Assembly (NCBI RefSeq): GCF_013377905.1
Contig: NZ_JABKAV010000023.1
Span: 1 to 51,362 of the forward strand
DNA length: 51,362 nt
DNA from: Hymenobacter terrestris
GTDB lineage: Bacteria > Bacteroidota > Bacteroidia > Cytophagales > Hymenobacteraceae
Reading direction: 5' to 3'
The notes beneath the pieces were generated by a model that saw nothing but the letters and a program-made list of their open reading frames with translations, was not told the DNA's origin and did no database searches. This document shows, in pieces, positions 41,232 to 48,106 of the stretch. The position numbers and the translations under genes were made by a program. Position 1 is the first letter of the stretch; the number at the start of each line of letters is the position of its first letter.

Positions 41232-42431
41232 TTATTCCTCGCGCAGGGCCACGGCGGGCTGAATGCGGGCGGCCAGCCAGCTGGGCTGCAGCGTGCAGAG
41301 CAGCGTGAAGACATACAGCACCACCAGCGCCAGCAGCATCCCCAGCAAATACACGTGGGTGCTCACGCCCAGCACGCCCAGTAGCGGAAACTGGGCCGCA
41401 ATGAACAGCCCCGGCAGTAGTGCCAGCGTCGTGAGCACCAGCGTTTCGCCCACGAACTGCCGGCCGATATCGGCGGCCGTGGCGCCTAGGGCCCGGCGCA
41501 ATCCTATTTCGTCGCGGCGCTGGCTGATGGCCTGCCACAGCATTCCGAACAGCCCCAGCGCCACGTTCAGCAGCAAAAAGGCACTCACGATGCCCATGGC
41601 CAGCAGCGGAGCCAGGCTGGTTTGCAGCGCCAGGGCGCGGCTGTCGGAAAGCGGGGTGGCGCTCACCGTCCAGGTTTTGGTAATGGCCGTTACGGTGCGC
41701 ACCAGCTGCTGCTCCAAGGCGGCGCCGGCACCGGGCTTCACCTTCACCAGCAGCGTGTAGGCAAACATGCGCGTACCATCGCCCGGCGGTACCCGGCGGC
41801 GGAAAACCACCGGCTGAGGCGGGCCCAGGTCGCCGCCCGGGCGGTACGAGCCCACCACGCCCACCACCCGGCCTTCCGCCTTCTCGTTCTCGTTCAGAGC
41901 ATGCTGCAGCTTGATGCGCTGGCCCAGCGCCGGCCGATTACCGAAAAATGCCTCCCGCATCTCGCGGTTGATGATGATAGGGGGCAACCCAGCCACCTCA
42001 TCGCGACGGTCGAACCAGCGGCCTTCCAACACCGCCATCTCCAGCAGCGCCGCAAACTGGTCGTCGGTTTCTACCTCCGTCACTGCCAGCGGCGGCTGGC
42101 CGGCGACAGTGGCGGTGCTGTTCATAACGTATTCGCTGAATGGGGTGCTGTACATGGCCAGGCTAACTGCCTCCACTCCTGGCTGCTGCCCGAGCTGCCG
42201 CTGCAAGCGCAGTAGCGTAGGCTCCTGGGGGAGCGTATCGTTGTTGGTGGCCAGGCGCAGCGTCCAGATCTGCTCGTAGGAGAAGCCGGGCGGCTGGCGG
42301 AAGGCCAGACCCACCACGGCCACCAAACAGCCCAGCCCGAAGAGCACCAGAAACGTGAGCAGCAGCTCCAGGGCGAGCAGACCATTGGCGGCTTTACGGC
42401 GCCAAATAAGTTTGAGAAGATGCCGAATCAT
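41232..42431 (-). CDS. MacB-type ABC permease, pair 1 subunit B
   Basis: The 399-residue protein is a paralogue of 38648-39850, with the same plan: N-terminal helix (GLLALELLLTFLVLFGLGCL), periplasmic domain (about 40-270) and three FtsX helices (SAFLLLNVALGLFGMLWQAISQRRDEIGLRRALGATAADIG and following). It overlaps the upstream permease gene by 4 bases (ATGA). It probably pairs with the 42428 product as a heterodimer and uses the ATPase from 43758. Confidence 0.92.
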   Translation of the reverse strand: MIRHLLKLIWRRKAANGLLALELLLTFLVLFGLGCLVAVVGLAFRQPPGFSYEQIWTLRLATNNDTLPQEPTLLRLQRQLGQQPGVEAVSLAMYSTPFSEYVMNSTATVAGQPPLAVTEVETDDQFAALLEMAVLEGRWFDRRDEVAGLPPIIINREMREAFFGNRPALGQRIKLQHALNENEKAEGRVVGVVGSYRPGGDLGPPQPVVFRRRVPPGDGTRMFAYTLLVKVKPGAGAALEQQLVRTVTAITKTWTVSATPLSDSRALALQTSLAPLLAMGIVSAFLLLNVALGLFGMLWQAISQRRDEIGLRRALGATAADIGRQFVGETLVLTTLALLPGLFIAAQFPLLGVLGVSTHVYLLGMLLALVVLYVFTLLCTLQPSWLAARIQPAVALREE

Positions 42432-43669
42432 GTGCGGGCGTGTTTAAGGGCTTCCACGGCCGAAAGCCGGGCCATGCGCCAGGCCGGGTAGGCCCCCGAC
42501 AGCAGGCCAAAAACCAGTGTGGCCGCCAGCGCCCAGCCAAATACTATTAAGCTGGGCTGGAAATCACCGTAGGCGGCCAGATAACTGCCACTCAGCCCGC
42601 GTAGCAGCGTAGCGGCCAGCAGCAGGCCCAACAGTCCACCGAGCAGCGTCAGAACCAAGGTTTCGACCACAAATTGCCCGGCCAGCGTACCGGCCGTGGC
42701 GCCAAAGGCCTTGCGGATGCCAATTTCGGAGGCCCGCTCCCGCATCCGGCTCACGTTCATACTAATCAGGTTGAGGGCCGGCAGTAGCAGCAACAGCGCC
42801 ACCGCCCCGCCGCTCAGCGCCTGAAACAGCTGCACGGGCTTGCTCGTCCAGTTATAGCGTGCCAGCAGCCGGTCGGCCACCGACTCGCCCAGCGTGCTGG
42901 GCAAGAAGGCAATTCGGCTGTCATCATCCATCGGAATGGCGGCCACGGCCCGGCGCAACGCGGCCCGCATATCCGGCACGGCTGCCGCCGATGAAGCCAG
43001 CATTAGCAGCTCGCTTTCCCCAAAAGGCACCTCCGGCTGGCGTTCCAGCGCGCTTGGTTCGTAAGGGGCCCAGAGGTCGGCGTAGGCATGAAAACGCATG
43101 GTAGGCACATCGGCCACCACGCCCACCACCCGGTAGCGCTTCTCGTTGGCTTCCAGCACCTGCCCCACTGCCGGCTGGCCGGCCCCGAAATACTGTCGGG
43201 CCGTGCGGGCGCTGATTACGGTTACGGCCTCGCCGCTGCGGGCCTGCTGCTCGGAGTAGGGCCGGCCGGCCAGAAAGCGAAACTGCAGCACCTGCCAGAA
43301 ACCGCCATCGGTAGGTTTGAGGGCCAGCGCCAGCTTGCGCCCGCCCACATAGGCGGCCACCGCCTGTACCTCACCGCTGATACCTACTTGCGTGCCCGGG
43401 CCCAGCTTCCGCAGATACTGATTGATCAACCAGTAGCTGGGCCGCACTTTCATTTCGCCGTTGCCGGACATTTTCAGCTGCATGTAGCTGCCAAACAACA
43501 ACCGATCGGGGTGCTGCTCGGGCGCATAGGCACCCGCTGCCCGGTCGTAGAGCGCCACCCCCACCAGCAGAATCATCAGCGTAAAACTGATGCCCACCAG
43601 ACTGATCAGCGTAAAAAACTTACGCCGCAGCAACACCTTCCAGGCTATTTTCAGGTAAGAAAAAAACAT
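42428..43669 (-). CDS. MacB-type ABC permease, pair 1 subunit A
   Basis: The 413-residue protein starts at ATG 43669 (MFFSYLKIAWKVLLRRKFFT). A TTG at 43678 would add three residues, but the paralogue at 41097 starts at the same motif. It has an N-terminal helix (FTLISLVGISFTLMILLVGV), a periplasmic domain (about 45-275) and an FtsX domain (LPALNLISMNVSRMRERASEIGIRKAFGATAGTLAGQF). It is first of the four permease genes after the ATPase gene, with an 88-bp AT-rich spacer between them. Confidence 0.92.
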   Translation of the reverse strand: MFFSYLKIAWKVLLRRKFFTLISLVGISFTLMILLVGVALYDRAAGAYAPEQHPDRLLFGSYMQLKMSGNGEMKVRPSYWLINQYLRKLGPGTQVGISGEVQAVAAYVGGRKLALALKPTDGGFWQVLQFRFLAGRPYSEQQARSGEAVTVISARTARQYFGAGQPAVGQVLEANEKRYRVVGVVADVPTMRFHAYADLWAPYEPSALERQPEVPFGESELLMLASSAAAVPDMRAALRRAVAAIPMDDDSRIAFLPSTLGESVADRLLARYNWTSKPVQLFQALSGGAVALLLLLPALNLISMNVSRMRERASEIGIRKAFGATAGTLAGQFVVETLVLTLLGGLLGLLLAATLLRGLSGSYLAAYGDFQPSLIVFGWALAATLVFGLLSGAYPAWRMARLSAVEALKHART

Positions 43670-43757
43670 TATTTTCAATTAAAAATTGAGAATTAATACC
43701 CAAAAATCATCTTAGCAATAGATGCAACAGTGTCGATTTTTAATTTTTAATTCCTTT
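43670..43757. other. AT-rich spacer before permease pair 1
   Basis: 88 bp rich in A and T (TTTTTAATTTTTAATTCC at the right end, TTTTCAATTAAAAATT at the left), resembling the spacer at 41098-41231. No ORF and no TGTCCG-type site. Confidence 0.6.
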
Positions 43758-44501
43758 TCAACTCACTTGGCTGCCGTCGAAAAAGCGGATGAGGCGCTGG
43801 GTTTTCAGGGCCTGCTGCTCATCGTGGGTCACCATGACGATGGTGGTGCCCTGCTCGCGGTTGAGCGTCAGCAGCAGGTCCATAATTTCCTCGCCCATCA
43901 CCGAGTCGAGGTTGCCGGTGGGCTCATCGGCCAGAATGATTTCGGGCTCGCCAGCCAGGGCGCGGGCAATGGCTACGCGCTGGCGCTGTCCGCCCGAAAG
44001 CTGGCTCGGGAAGTGGCCGGTGCGCGCCCCGAGGCCCACTTTTTCGAGGGCCGCGTAGGCGCGCTGGCGGCGCTCCTTGCCGCCCACCCCGGCCCGGTAT
44101 AGCAGCGGCAGCTCCACATTGTCGAGCACCGAGAGGTCGTTTATCAGGTGGTAGCTCTGGAAAACAAAACCGATTTTGTGGTTGCGCAGCCGGGCCAGCT
44201 CCTTGTCGGAGTAGCTCTGCACGGGCCGGCCATCGAGTTCGAGCGTGCCGCTGGTGGGCTCGTCGAGCAGGCCCATAATGCTGAGCAGCGTGGACTTACC
44301 ACAGCCCGAAGGCCCCATCACCGACACGAATTCGCCTTGGTGAATAGTGAGGTTGACGTGGTTGAGAGCCACCGTTTCGATAGTGCGGGTCTGGTACACT
44401 TTCTCGATGCCGGTGAGCTGGAGCACGGCCCGGCCGGGGCCGGCTACCGGGGCAGCTACTGGCTGCGGCGAATCGGTGGCCGAGGCGAACAGGTTGGTCA
44501 T
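43758..44501 (-). CDS. MacB/LolD-type ABC transporter ATPase
   Basis: The 247-residue protein has Walker A GPSGCGKS (63-70), Q-loop FVFQSYHLI, signature [15 protein letters not shown] and Walker [14 protein letters not shown], followed by the H-loop MVTHDEQQA. The LolD/MacB branch powers type VII ABC exporters, in which ATP hydrolysis drives movement of a periplasmic domain rather than transport through the membrane. It is the first gene of an operon with four permeases. It has a sigma-54-type promoter (44570-44584) about 69 bases upstream and flanking TGTCCG-type sites. The first 25 residues are an extra, poorly conserved lead. Confidence 0.95.
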   Translation of the reverse strand: MTNLFASATDSPQPVAAPVAGPGRAVLQLTGIEKVYQTRTIETVALNHVNLTIHQGEFVSVMGPSGCGKSTLLSIMGLLDEPTSGTLELDGRPVQSYSDKELARLRNHKIGFVFQSYHLINDLSVLDNVELPLLYRAGVGGKERRQRAYAALEKVGLGARTGHFPSQLSGGQRQRVAIARALAGEPEIILADEPTGNLDSVMGEEIMDLLLTLNREQGTTIVMVTHDEQQALKTQRLIRFFDGSQVS

Positions 44502-44524
44502 AAGGCGGAAGTTGAAAAGGTGAG

Positions 44525-44542
44525 CTGTCCGGTTTCGAACAG
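44525..44542 (-). promoter_or_regulatory. Downstream activator-like palindrome
   Basis: The minus strand reads CTGTTCGAAACCGGACAG, a slightly degenerate version of the TGTCCG-N4-CGGACA site. It lies between the sigma-54 promoter and the ATPase ATG. The hlyD operon has no counterpart at this place. Confidence 0.55.
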
Positions 44543-44569
44543 GAGAAGCAGGCAGTTACAGGAGAGTAG

Positions 44570-44584
44570 CCAAGCACTGGGCCA
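44570..44584 (-). promoter_or_regulatory. Sigma-54 promoter of ATPase-permease operon
   Basis: The minus strand reads TGGCCCAGTGCTTGG. Against the consensus TGGCACG-N4-TTGC it differs by C for A, A for G and a final G for C, with correct GG-to-G spacing. It is followed by the ATPase gene at 44501. Confidence 0.65.
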
Positions 44585-44649
44585 AACTTTTACTAATTTG
44601 ATTTACAGGTATTTACATTCAATGTCAAGGTTTGCCCTCTTGGAAATTG

Positions 44650-44679
44650 TGTCCGGTTTCGGACGGGTTGTTCGGTTGT
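44650..44679 (-). promoter_or_regulatory. Upstream activator sites of ATPase-permease operon
   Basis: Plus-strand TGTCCG-GTTT-CGGACG (44650-44665), then TTGTTCGGTTGT (44668-44679). The palindrome centre is 73.5 bp from the T of the -24 element (44584), and the second element starts 10.5 bp beyond the centre. Both distances are identical in the hlyD promoter region. Confidence 0.75.
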
Positions 44680-44706
44680 AGCTCCTGCCAGCATGCGCAA
44701 TATCAG

Positions 44707-46212
44707 CTACTCCGCCGCCAGCGCCTCGCCCCGCTCGAAATCATACAGCGTGAGGGTCCGCAGCCGGTAGTGGGCCACCCACGCGGCGCGCAATGCCTCG
44801 ATGTAGGCGCGGCGGGCCTGGTCTTTCTCGGCGGTGGCAATGGTGAGGTCGGTGAGGCTGATGCGGCCTACCTGGTATGTAGCCTGGGCAATGGCGTAAC
44901 GGCGGCGGGCCAGCGTATCGACGCGGGCGGCCAGCGCCAGTTGGGTGGCCAACGTGCCGAGCTGGGCAGCCTGCACCTGTACTTCCTGCGCAAATGTGGC
45001 CTGCTCCTGCTGCACCTCGGTCTGGGCCTGCCGGCGGGCCAGCTCGGCCGTTTTCACCAAGGCCTGCCGCCGTCCCCAGTCCACGAGCGGCACCGCGAAG
45101 CTCAGGCTCACCTGCTGCTGTTGCTGCAACGCCGCGTAGGTATCCCAGAGGTTAGGGGCTTGGTTAATGTAGCCCAGGTTGGCCGCGAGCGTGGCCTGGA
45201 AACCGGTGGTGCCGCGGGCGCGGGCCACTTCGCGCTCCGCTTCGAGCAGCCGACGCCGGAAGCCCAGCACCAGCGCCCGGTTCTGTTGCGCCTGGCTGAG
45301 GGCCAGCTCCGGTGGCACCGCGCCCAGCCGCGGGGTATCGGGCACCTGCAAGCGCAGGCTTTCAGCGGCCAGGCCGGTGTAGCGCTGCAGCTCAACGGCC
45401 GCGTTCCGGGCATCGAGGAGGGCCTGGGCTTCGGCCTGTTGGGCGGTTAGCAGGTTGAGTTCGAGCCGCAGCAGGTCGCTTTGTGAGAGGCGGCCGAGGC
45501 CGTACCGCTCCCGGCCCAGGCGCAGCAGCTCGGCATTGGCCTGCACGTTCTGACCGGCTACCTGGGCGCTTACCTGCTGGCCCAGCACGTCAAAATACAA
45601 CTCCGTTACGCGTTGGGCAATGGTTTCGCGCTCCTCTACAAACTGCCGGCCGCTTTCCTGGTAGCGCAGCGGCTCCAGCCGCCGTGCCCAGCGTAGCTCA
45701 TTAAACCGCCCCACCGGCTGCAGTAGGCCAATGACCACCGGCTGGTTGTTGTAGCGCCGGATGCTGCCATTGAAATCATCGAACCGCTGCACCTCGGAGG
45801 CCACGAATACCTGCCCGCCCGTCAGGCCGATGTTTTGGCTGAGCGTGAGGGCTACGTTGGAGTTGTTGAGCCGCACAGCCCGAAAATCGGTGGTGCCATC
45901 GGGCTGCACGACCGGCGTTACGGCCCGGCTGTAGCCCGGCAATGTACCCTGCAGGCCTAGCTGGGGGCGGTAGTTGGCCCGGTAACCCCGCCACTGCCAG
46001 TAGCTCTGGTCGCGGCTGGTACTCGCCCCACGCGCCACCGCCGACTGGCTCAGCGCCTGGTCGATAACTTCTTGCAAGCTGATAGCAGTTAGCTGATAGC
46101 TGTCAGCTTTCGTGCTTGTATCCTGCTTGGCAACGGCTGTCTGCTGGGCATTGGCTTTCAGACCGAAAAAGCTAACAGCTAACAGCTGACAGCTAATAGC
46201 TAAAATCTTCAT
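44707..46212 (-). CDS. TolC-family outer-membrane efflux protein
   Basis: The 501-residue protein has a signal peptide (about 1-22, ending GLKANAQQ), then two OEP repeats made of long helices with coiled-coil character. Examples are DVLGQQVSAQVAGQNVQANAE, LRLELNLLTAQQAEAQALLD and ARRQAQTEVQQEQATFAQEV. A TolC trimer forms the outer-membrane channel that completes an exporter with a periplasmic adaptor and inner-membrane pump. Its ATG overlaps the hlyD stop by 4 bases. The first 45 codons contain two blocks of 7-base AGCTNNN repeats (46077-46108 and 46170-46204), unusual for a coding start. Confidence 0.93.
   Translation of the reverse strand: MKILAISCQLLAVSFFGLKANAQQTAVAKQDTSTKADSYQLTAISLQEVIDQALSQSAVARGASTSRDQSYWQWRGYRANYRPQLGLQGTLPGYSRAVTPVVQPDGTTDFRAVRLNNSNVALTLSQNIGLTGGQVFVASEVQRFDDFNGSIRRYNNQPVVIGLLQPVGRFNELRWARRLEPLRYQESGRQFVEERETIAQRVTELYFDVLGQQVSAQVAGQNVQANAELLRLGRERYGLGRLSQSDLLRLELNLLTAQQAEAQALLDARNAAVELQRYTGLAAESLRLQVPDTPRLGAVPPELALSQAQQNRALVLGFRRRLLEAEREVARARGTTGFQATLAANLGYINQAPNLWDTYAALQQQQQVSLSFAVPLVDWGRRQALVKTAELARRQAQTEVQQEQATFAQEVQVQAAQLGTLATQLALAARVDTLARRRYAIAQATYQVGRISLTDLTIATAEKDQARRAYIEALRAAWVAHYRLRTLTLYDFERGEALAAE
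46077..46108. repeat. Heptanucleotide AGCNNNN repeat block 1 in tolC-like gene
   Basis: Consecutive 7-base units AGCTGAT, AGCAGTT, AGCTGAT, AGCTGTC, AGCT. In the coding frame this gives the DSYQLTAIS region just after the signal peptide. Confidence 0.7.
46170..46204. repeat. Heptanucleotide AGCTNNN repeat block 2 in tolC-like gene
   Basis: Five consecutive units AGCTAAC, AGCTAAC, AGCTGAC, AGCTAAT, AGCTAAA inside the signal-peptide codons (ILAISCQLLAVS). Gain or loss of one unit would shift the frame. Confidence 0.75.
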
Positions 46213-47453
46213 TGGATAATGAGTTCGGGGGTGTCGAGGTGGTCCTTCATGTCGGAGACGATGATTTCCTCGCCGGGGCGCAGGCCGCCGGTTATCTGCA
46301 CGTAGTCGAAGTTGGAGTCGCCGAACTGCACGGTGCGGCGCAAGGCGCGGCCGTTGCTCACCACAAACACCGGCTGCTCCTTGCCGCCCTGGTAAAAGGG
46401 GCCGTTGCGAACCCGCACAATATTGTGGTGGGCCTTCGTCACCACGAACACGTCGGTGCGCAGGTTGGGGCGCAGGGCCGGGTGGTGGTCTTCGGCCAGC
46501 GTGGCGTAGAATGTGACGGTGCCTTTATCCACGGCGGGGCTAATGGTGCTGATGGTGCCGCGCAAATCCTGGTCGTTGATGCGCACCACCACTGGGTCGC
46601 CGGGGCGCAGGGCATCGGCGTAGGTATCAGAAATGGTGGCCCGCACCCGGAACCGGGTCAGGTCGGCCACGCGGGCCAGCGCGTCGCCGGCCTGCACAGT
46701 GGTGCCCAGCGCGTCGTTTACCCACGTGAGCACGCCCGGCTGCCGACTGCTGATGTTGGCCTGAGTCAGCTTACCGGCCAGTTCGGCAATGCTGCGCTCC
46801 TGCATCTGCACCGTAAAACCCAACTCGCGGCGGTCGGCGGCGTTGGCGGCCCGCTGATTGGCTAGCTGCTGGGTCAGGCGCTGCTGCTCCAGCTGGGCCA
46901 CGCGCAGATTCAGCTCGGCTTGGCGCACGCTTTCGGCCGTGCCCCCTCCTACTTTTAGCAGGTACTGCTCGTCGCGCAGGGCCGATTGCAGGCTGTTGAT
47001 TTTCACGTCCTGCACCCGCTGCTGCGACTGTAAGTCGTGCAACGCTTTTTCGAGGGCCAGCTGCAACTGGCTGCCCCGGTTGCGGTTCTGCTGCTGGCCG
47101 TCTTCGAGCTTAGCCAGCGCCGAAGCGGTCAGCTCCCGGTCGAGCTCCACGATGGGCTGCCCTGCCTCCACCCGGCTGCCCACGGCCACCAGCACCTGCC
47201 GGATAGTGCTGGCAATGGGGCTGGTCAGCACGGCTTCATGGGCCGGAATTACTACACCGGCTGCCGTGAGCGAGGCTTCCACGTTACCGCGTTCCACGCG
47301 GGCCATCAGCAGGGCGTTGCGCTCTACACTGGGCTGCAGCACCGTGCGGAAGGCCAGCAGTGCCGCACCCAGGGCCAGCAGCAGCCCCACGCCCAGCACC
47401 CAACGGCGGCGGTGGCGGCGGTTCTGGGTGGAAGAAGAAATGGCTCTGTCCAT
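46209..47453 (-). CDS. HlyD/MacA-type periplasmic adaptor
   Basis: The 414-residue protein has a basic N-terminus and one helix (WVLGVGLLLALGAALLAF, about 18-36). A biotinyl-lipoyl half-motif AAGVVIPAHEAVLTSPIASTIRQVLVAVGSRVEAGQPIVELD (about 64-105) is followed by a long coiled-coil hairpin (about 105-225), the second lipoyl half (SRQPGVLTWVNDALGTTVQAGD) and beta-barrel/membrane-proximal domains. MacA-like adaptors join a MacB-type pump to TolC. It is first in a two-gene operon with the TolC gene (4-base overlap). Its start lies 37 bases after a sigma-54-type promoter. Confidence 0.93.
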   Translation of the reverse strand: MDRAISSSTQNRRHRRRWVLGVGLLLALGAALLAFRTVLQPSVERNALLMARVERGNVEASLTAAGVVIPAHEAVLTSPIASTIRQVLVAVGSRVEAGQPIVELDRELTASALAKLEDGQQQNRNRGSQLQLALEKALHDLQSQQRVQDVKINSLQSALRDEQYLLKVGGGTAESVRQAELNLRVAQLEQQRLTQQLANQRAANAADRRELGFTVQMQERSIAELAGKLTQANISSRQPGVLTWVNDALGTTVQAGDALARVADLTRFRVRATISDTYADALRPGDPVVVRINDQDLRGTISTISPAVDKGTVTFYATLAEDHHPALRPNLRTDVFVVTKAHHNIVRVRNGPFYQGGKEQPVFVVSNGRALRRTVQFGDSNFDYVQITGGLRPGEEIIVSDMKDHLDTPELIIQ

Positions 47454-47489
47454 TTTCGTACAGGTAGAAGAAGGTTTCTACCAGATGTA

Positions 47490-47505
47490 TCCAACGGCCG
47501 TGCCA
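47490..47505 (-). promoter_or_regulatory. Sigma-54 promoter of hlyD-tolC operon
   Basis: The minus strand reads TGGCACGGCCGTTGGA, a perfect match to TGGCACG-N4-TTG with G for C in the last -12 base. It ends 36 bases before the hlyD-like ATG (47453). Confidence 0.8.
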
Positions 47506-47569
47506 TTTGCACAAATTATTATCTATCAATTAATTAACCCATCAATCAATTGATTAAGAGTTGATAAAG

Positions 47570-47600
47570 CTGTCCGCTTCCGGACAGCTTGTTCGGTTGT
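47570..47600 (-). promoter_or_regulatory. Upstream activator sites of hlyD-tolC operon
   Basis: CTGTCCG-CTTC-CGGACAG (47570-47587) is a perfect 7+4+7 palindrome, followed by TTGTTCGGTTGT (47589-47600). Its centre is 73.5 bp from the first T of the -24 element (47505), as in the other operon. The rest of 47601-47780 is AT-rich without recognised features. Confidence 0.8.
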
Positions 47601-47780
47601 GGTAGTATGCCCTCCTCTGTTACCGCCTGCCAGCACCAAAAAAACCGACCACTCCAGGCAGCGGCAGCGGCGTTGGCTCCATCTAACCAGCTAACACAAT
47701 ACTTCTGCTATATACAAATTGCTCATACAGCGCAGAATCTCAGCATTTCATTGAAATCTGAAATTATTATCAACAGTACC

Positions 47781-47811
47781 TTGCGTTACATAGTACCTTT
47801 ACTTACCTTTG
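47781..47811 (+). promoter_or_regulatory. Bacteroidota-type promoter of beta-barrel receptor gene
   Basis: TTG (47781-47783), 20 bases, TACCTTTG (47804-47811): a full -33/-7 match. It is about 295 bases before the ATG at 48107, so it predicts a long leader. Confidence 0.6.
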
Positions 47812-47834
47812 ATTCGTTGATTAGATAACATCCT

Positions 47835-47873
47835 GGCCGCGCGGCTGCTCCTTCAGCGGAGCCCGGCGCGGCC
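47835..47873 (+). other. GC-rich hairpin in long 5' leader
   Basis: GGCCGCGC (47835-47842) pairs with GCGCGGCC (47866-47873); inside, GGCTGCTCC faces GGAGCCC. It would form soon after the transcript start. The rest of the leader (47874-48106) is GC-rich. It holds only weak short ORFs, the best being a 67-codon minus-strand frame 47853-48056 rich in Lys, Gly and Pro, which I do not call. Confidence 0.4.
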
Positions 47874-48106
47874 CCCACCGAACACCGCCTTCGCGCCAAA
47901 CGGGCCGGGTGGTGGGTGGCGGTTGGAAGCCTGGCTTCCCTGCCGTCGCCCCGCGTGTTTCGGTTTCCCGGCACCCGCCTTTTTCGGCGGTTTGTGCCCC
48001 TGTTTCTCACGTCTGAAGTACTGGCCACCAGGCCCATCCGGCGGAACCGCGGCCACCGGAAACGGCCCCTGCTTGCCTTTTATTTCCGGCTCAACCTTCC
48101 TTCTCC

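Noticed and set aside
44632..45450. 272-codon plus-strand ORF opposite the TolC gene
   Set aside because: Antisense shadow; the TolC frame has coiled-coil and signal-peptide features.
47853..48056. 67-codon minus-strand ORF rich in Lys, Gly and Pro
   Set aside because: No promoter, homology or partner is visible; it lies inside the predicted leader of the receptor gene. It could be real but is not supported.
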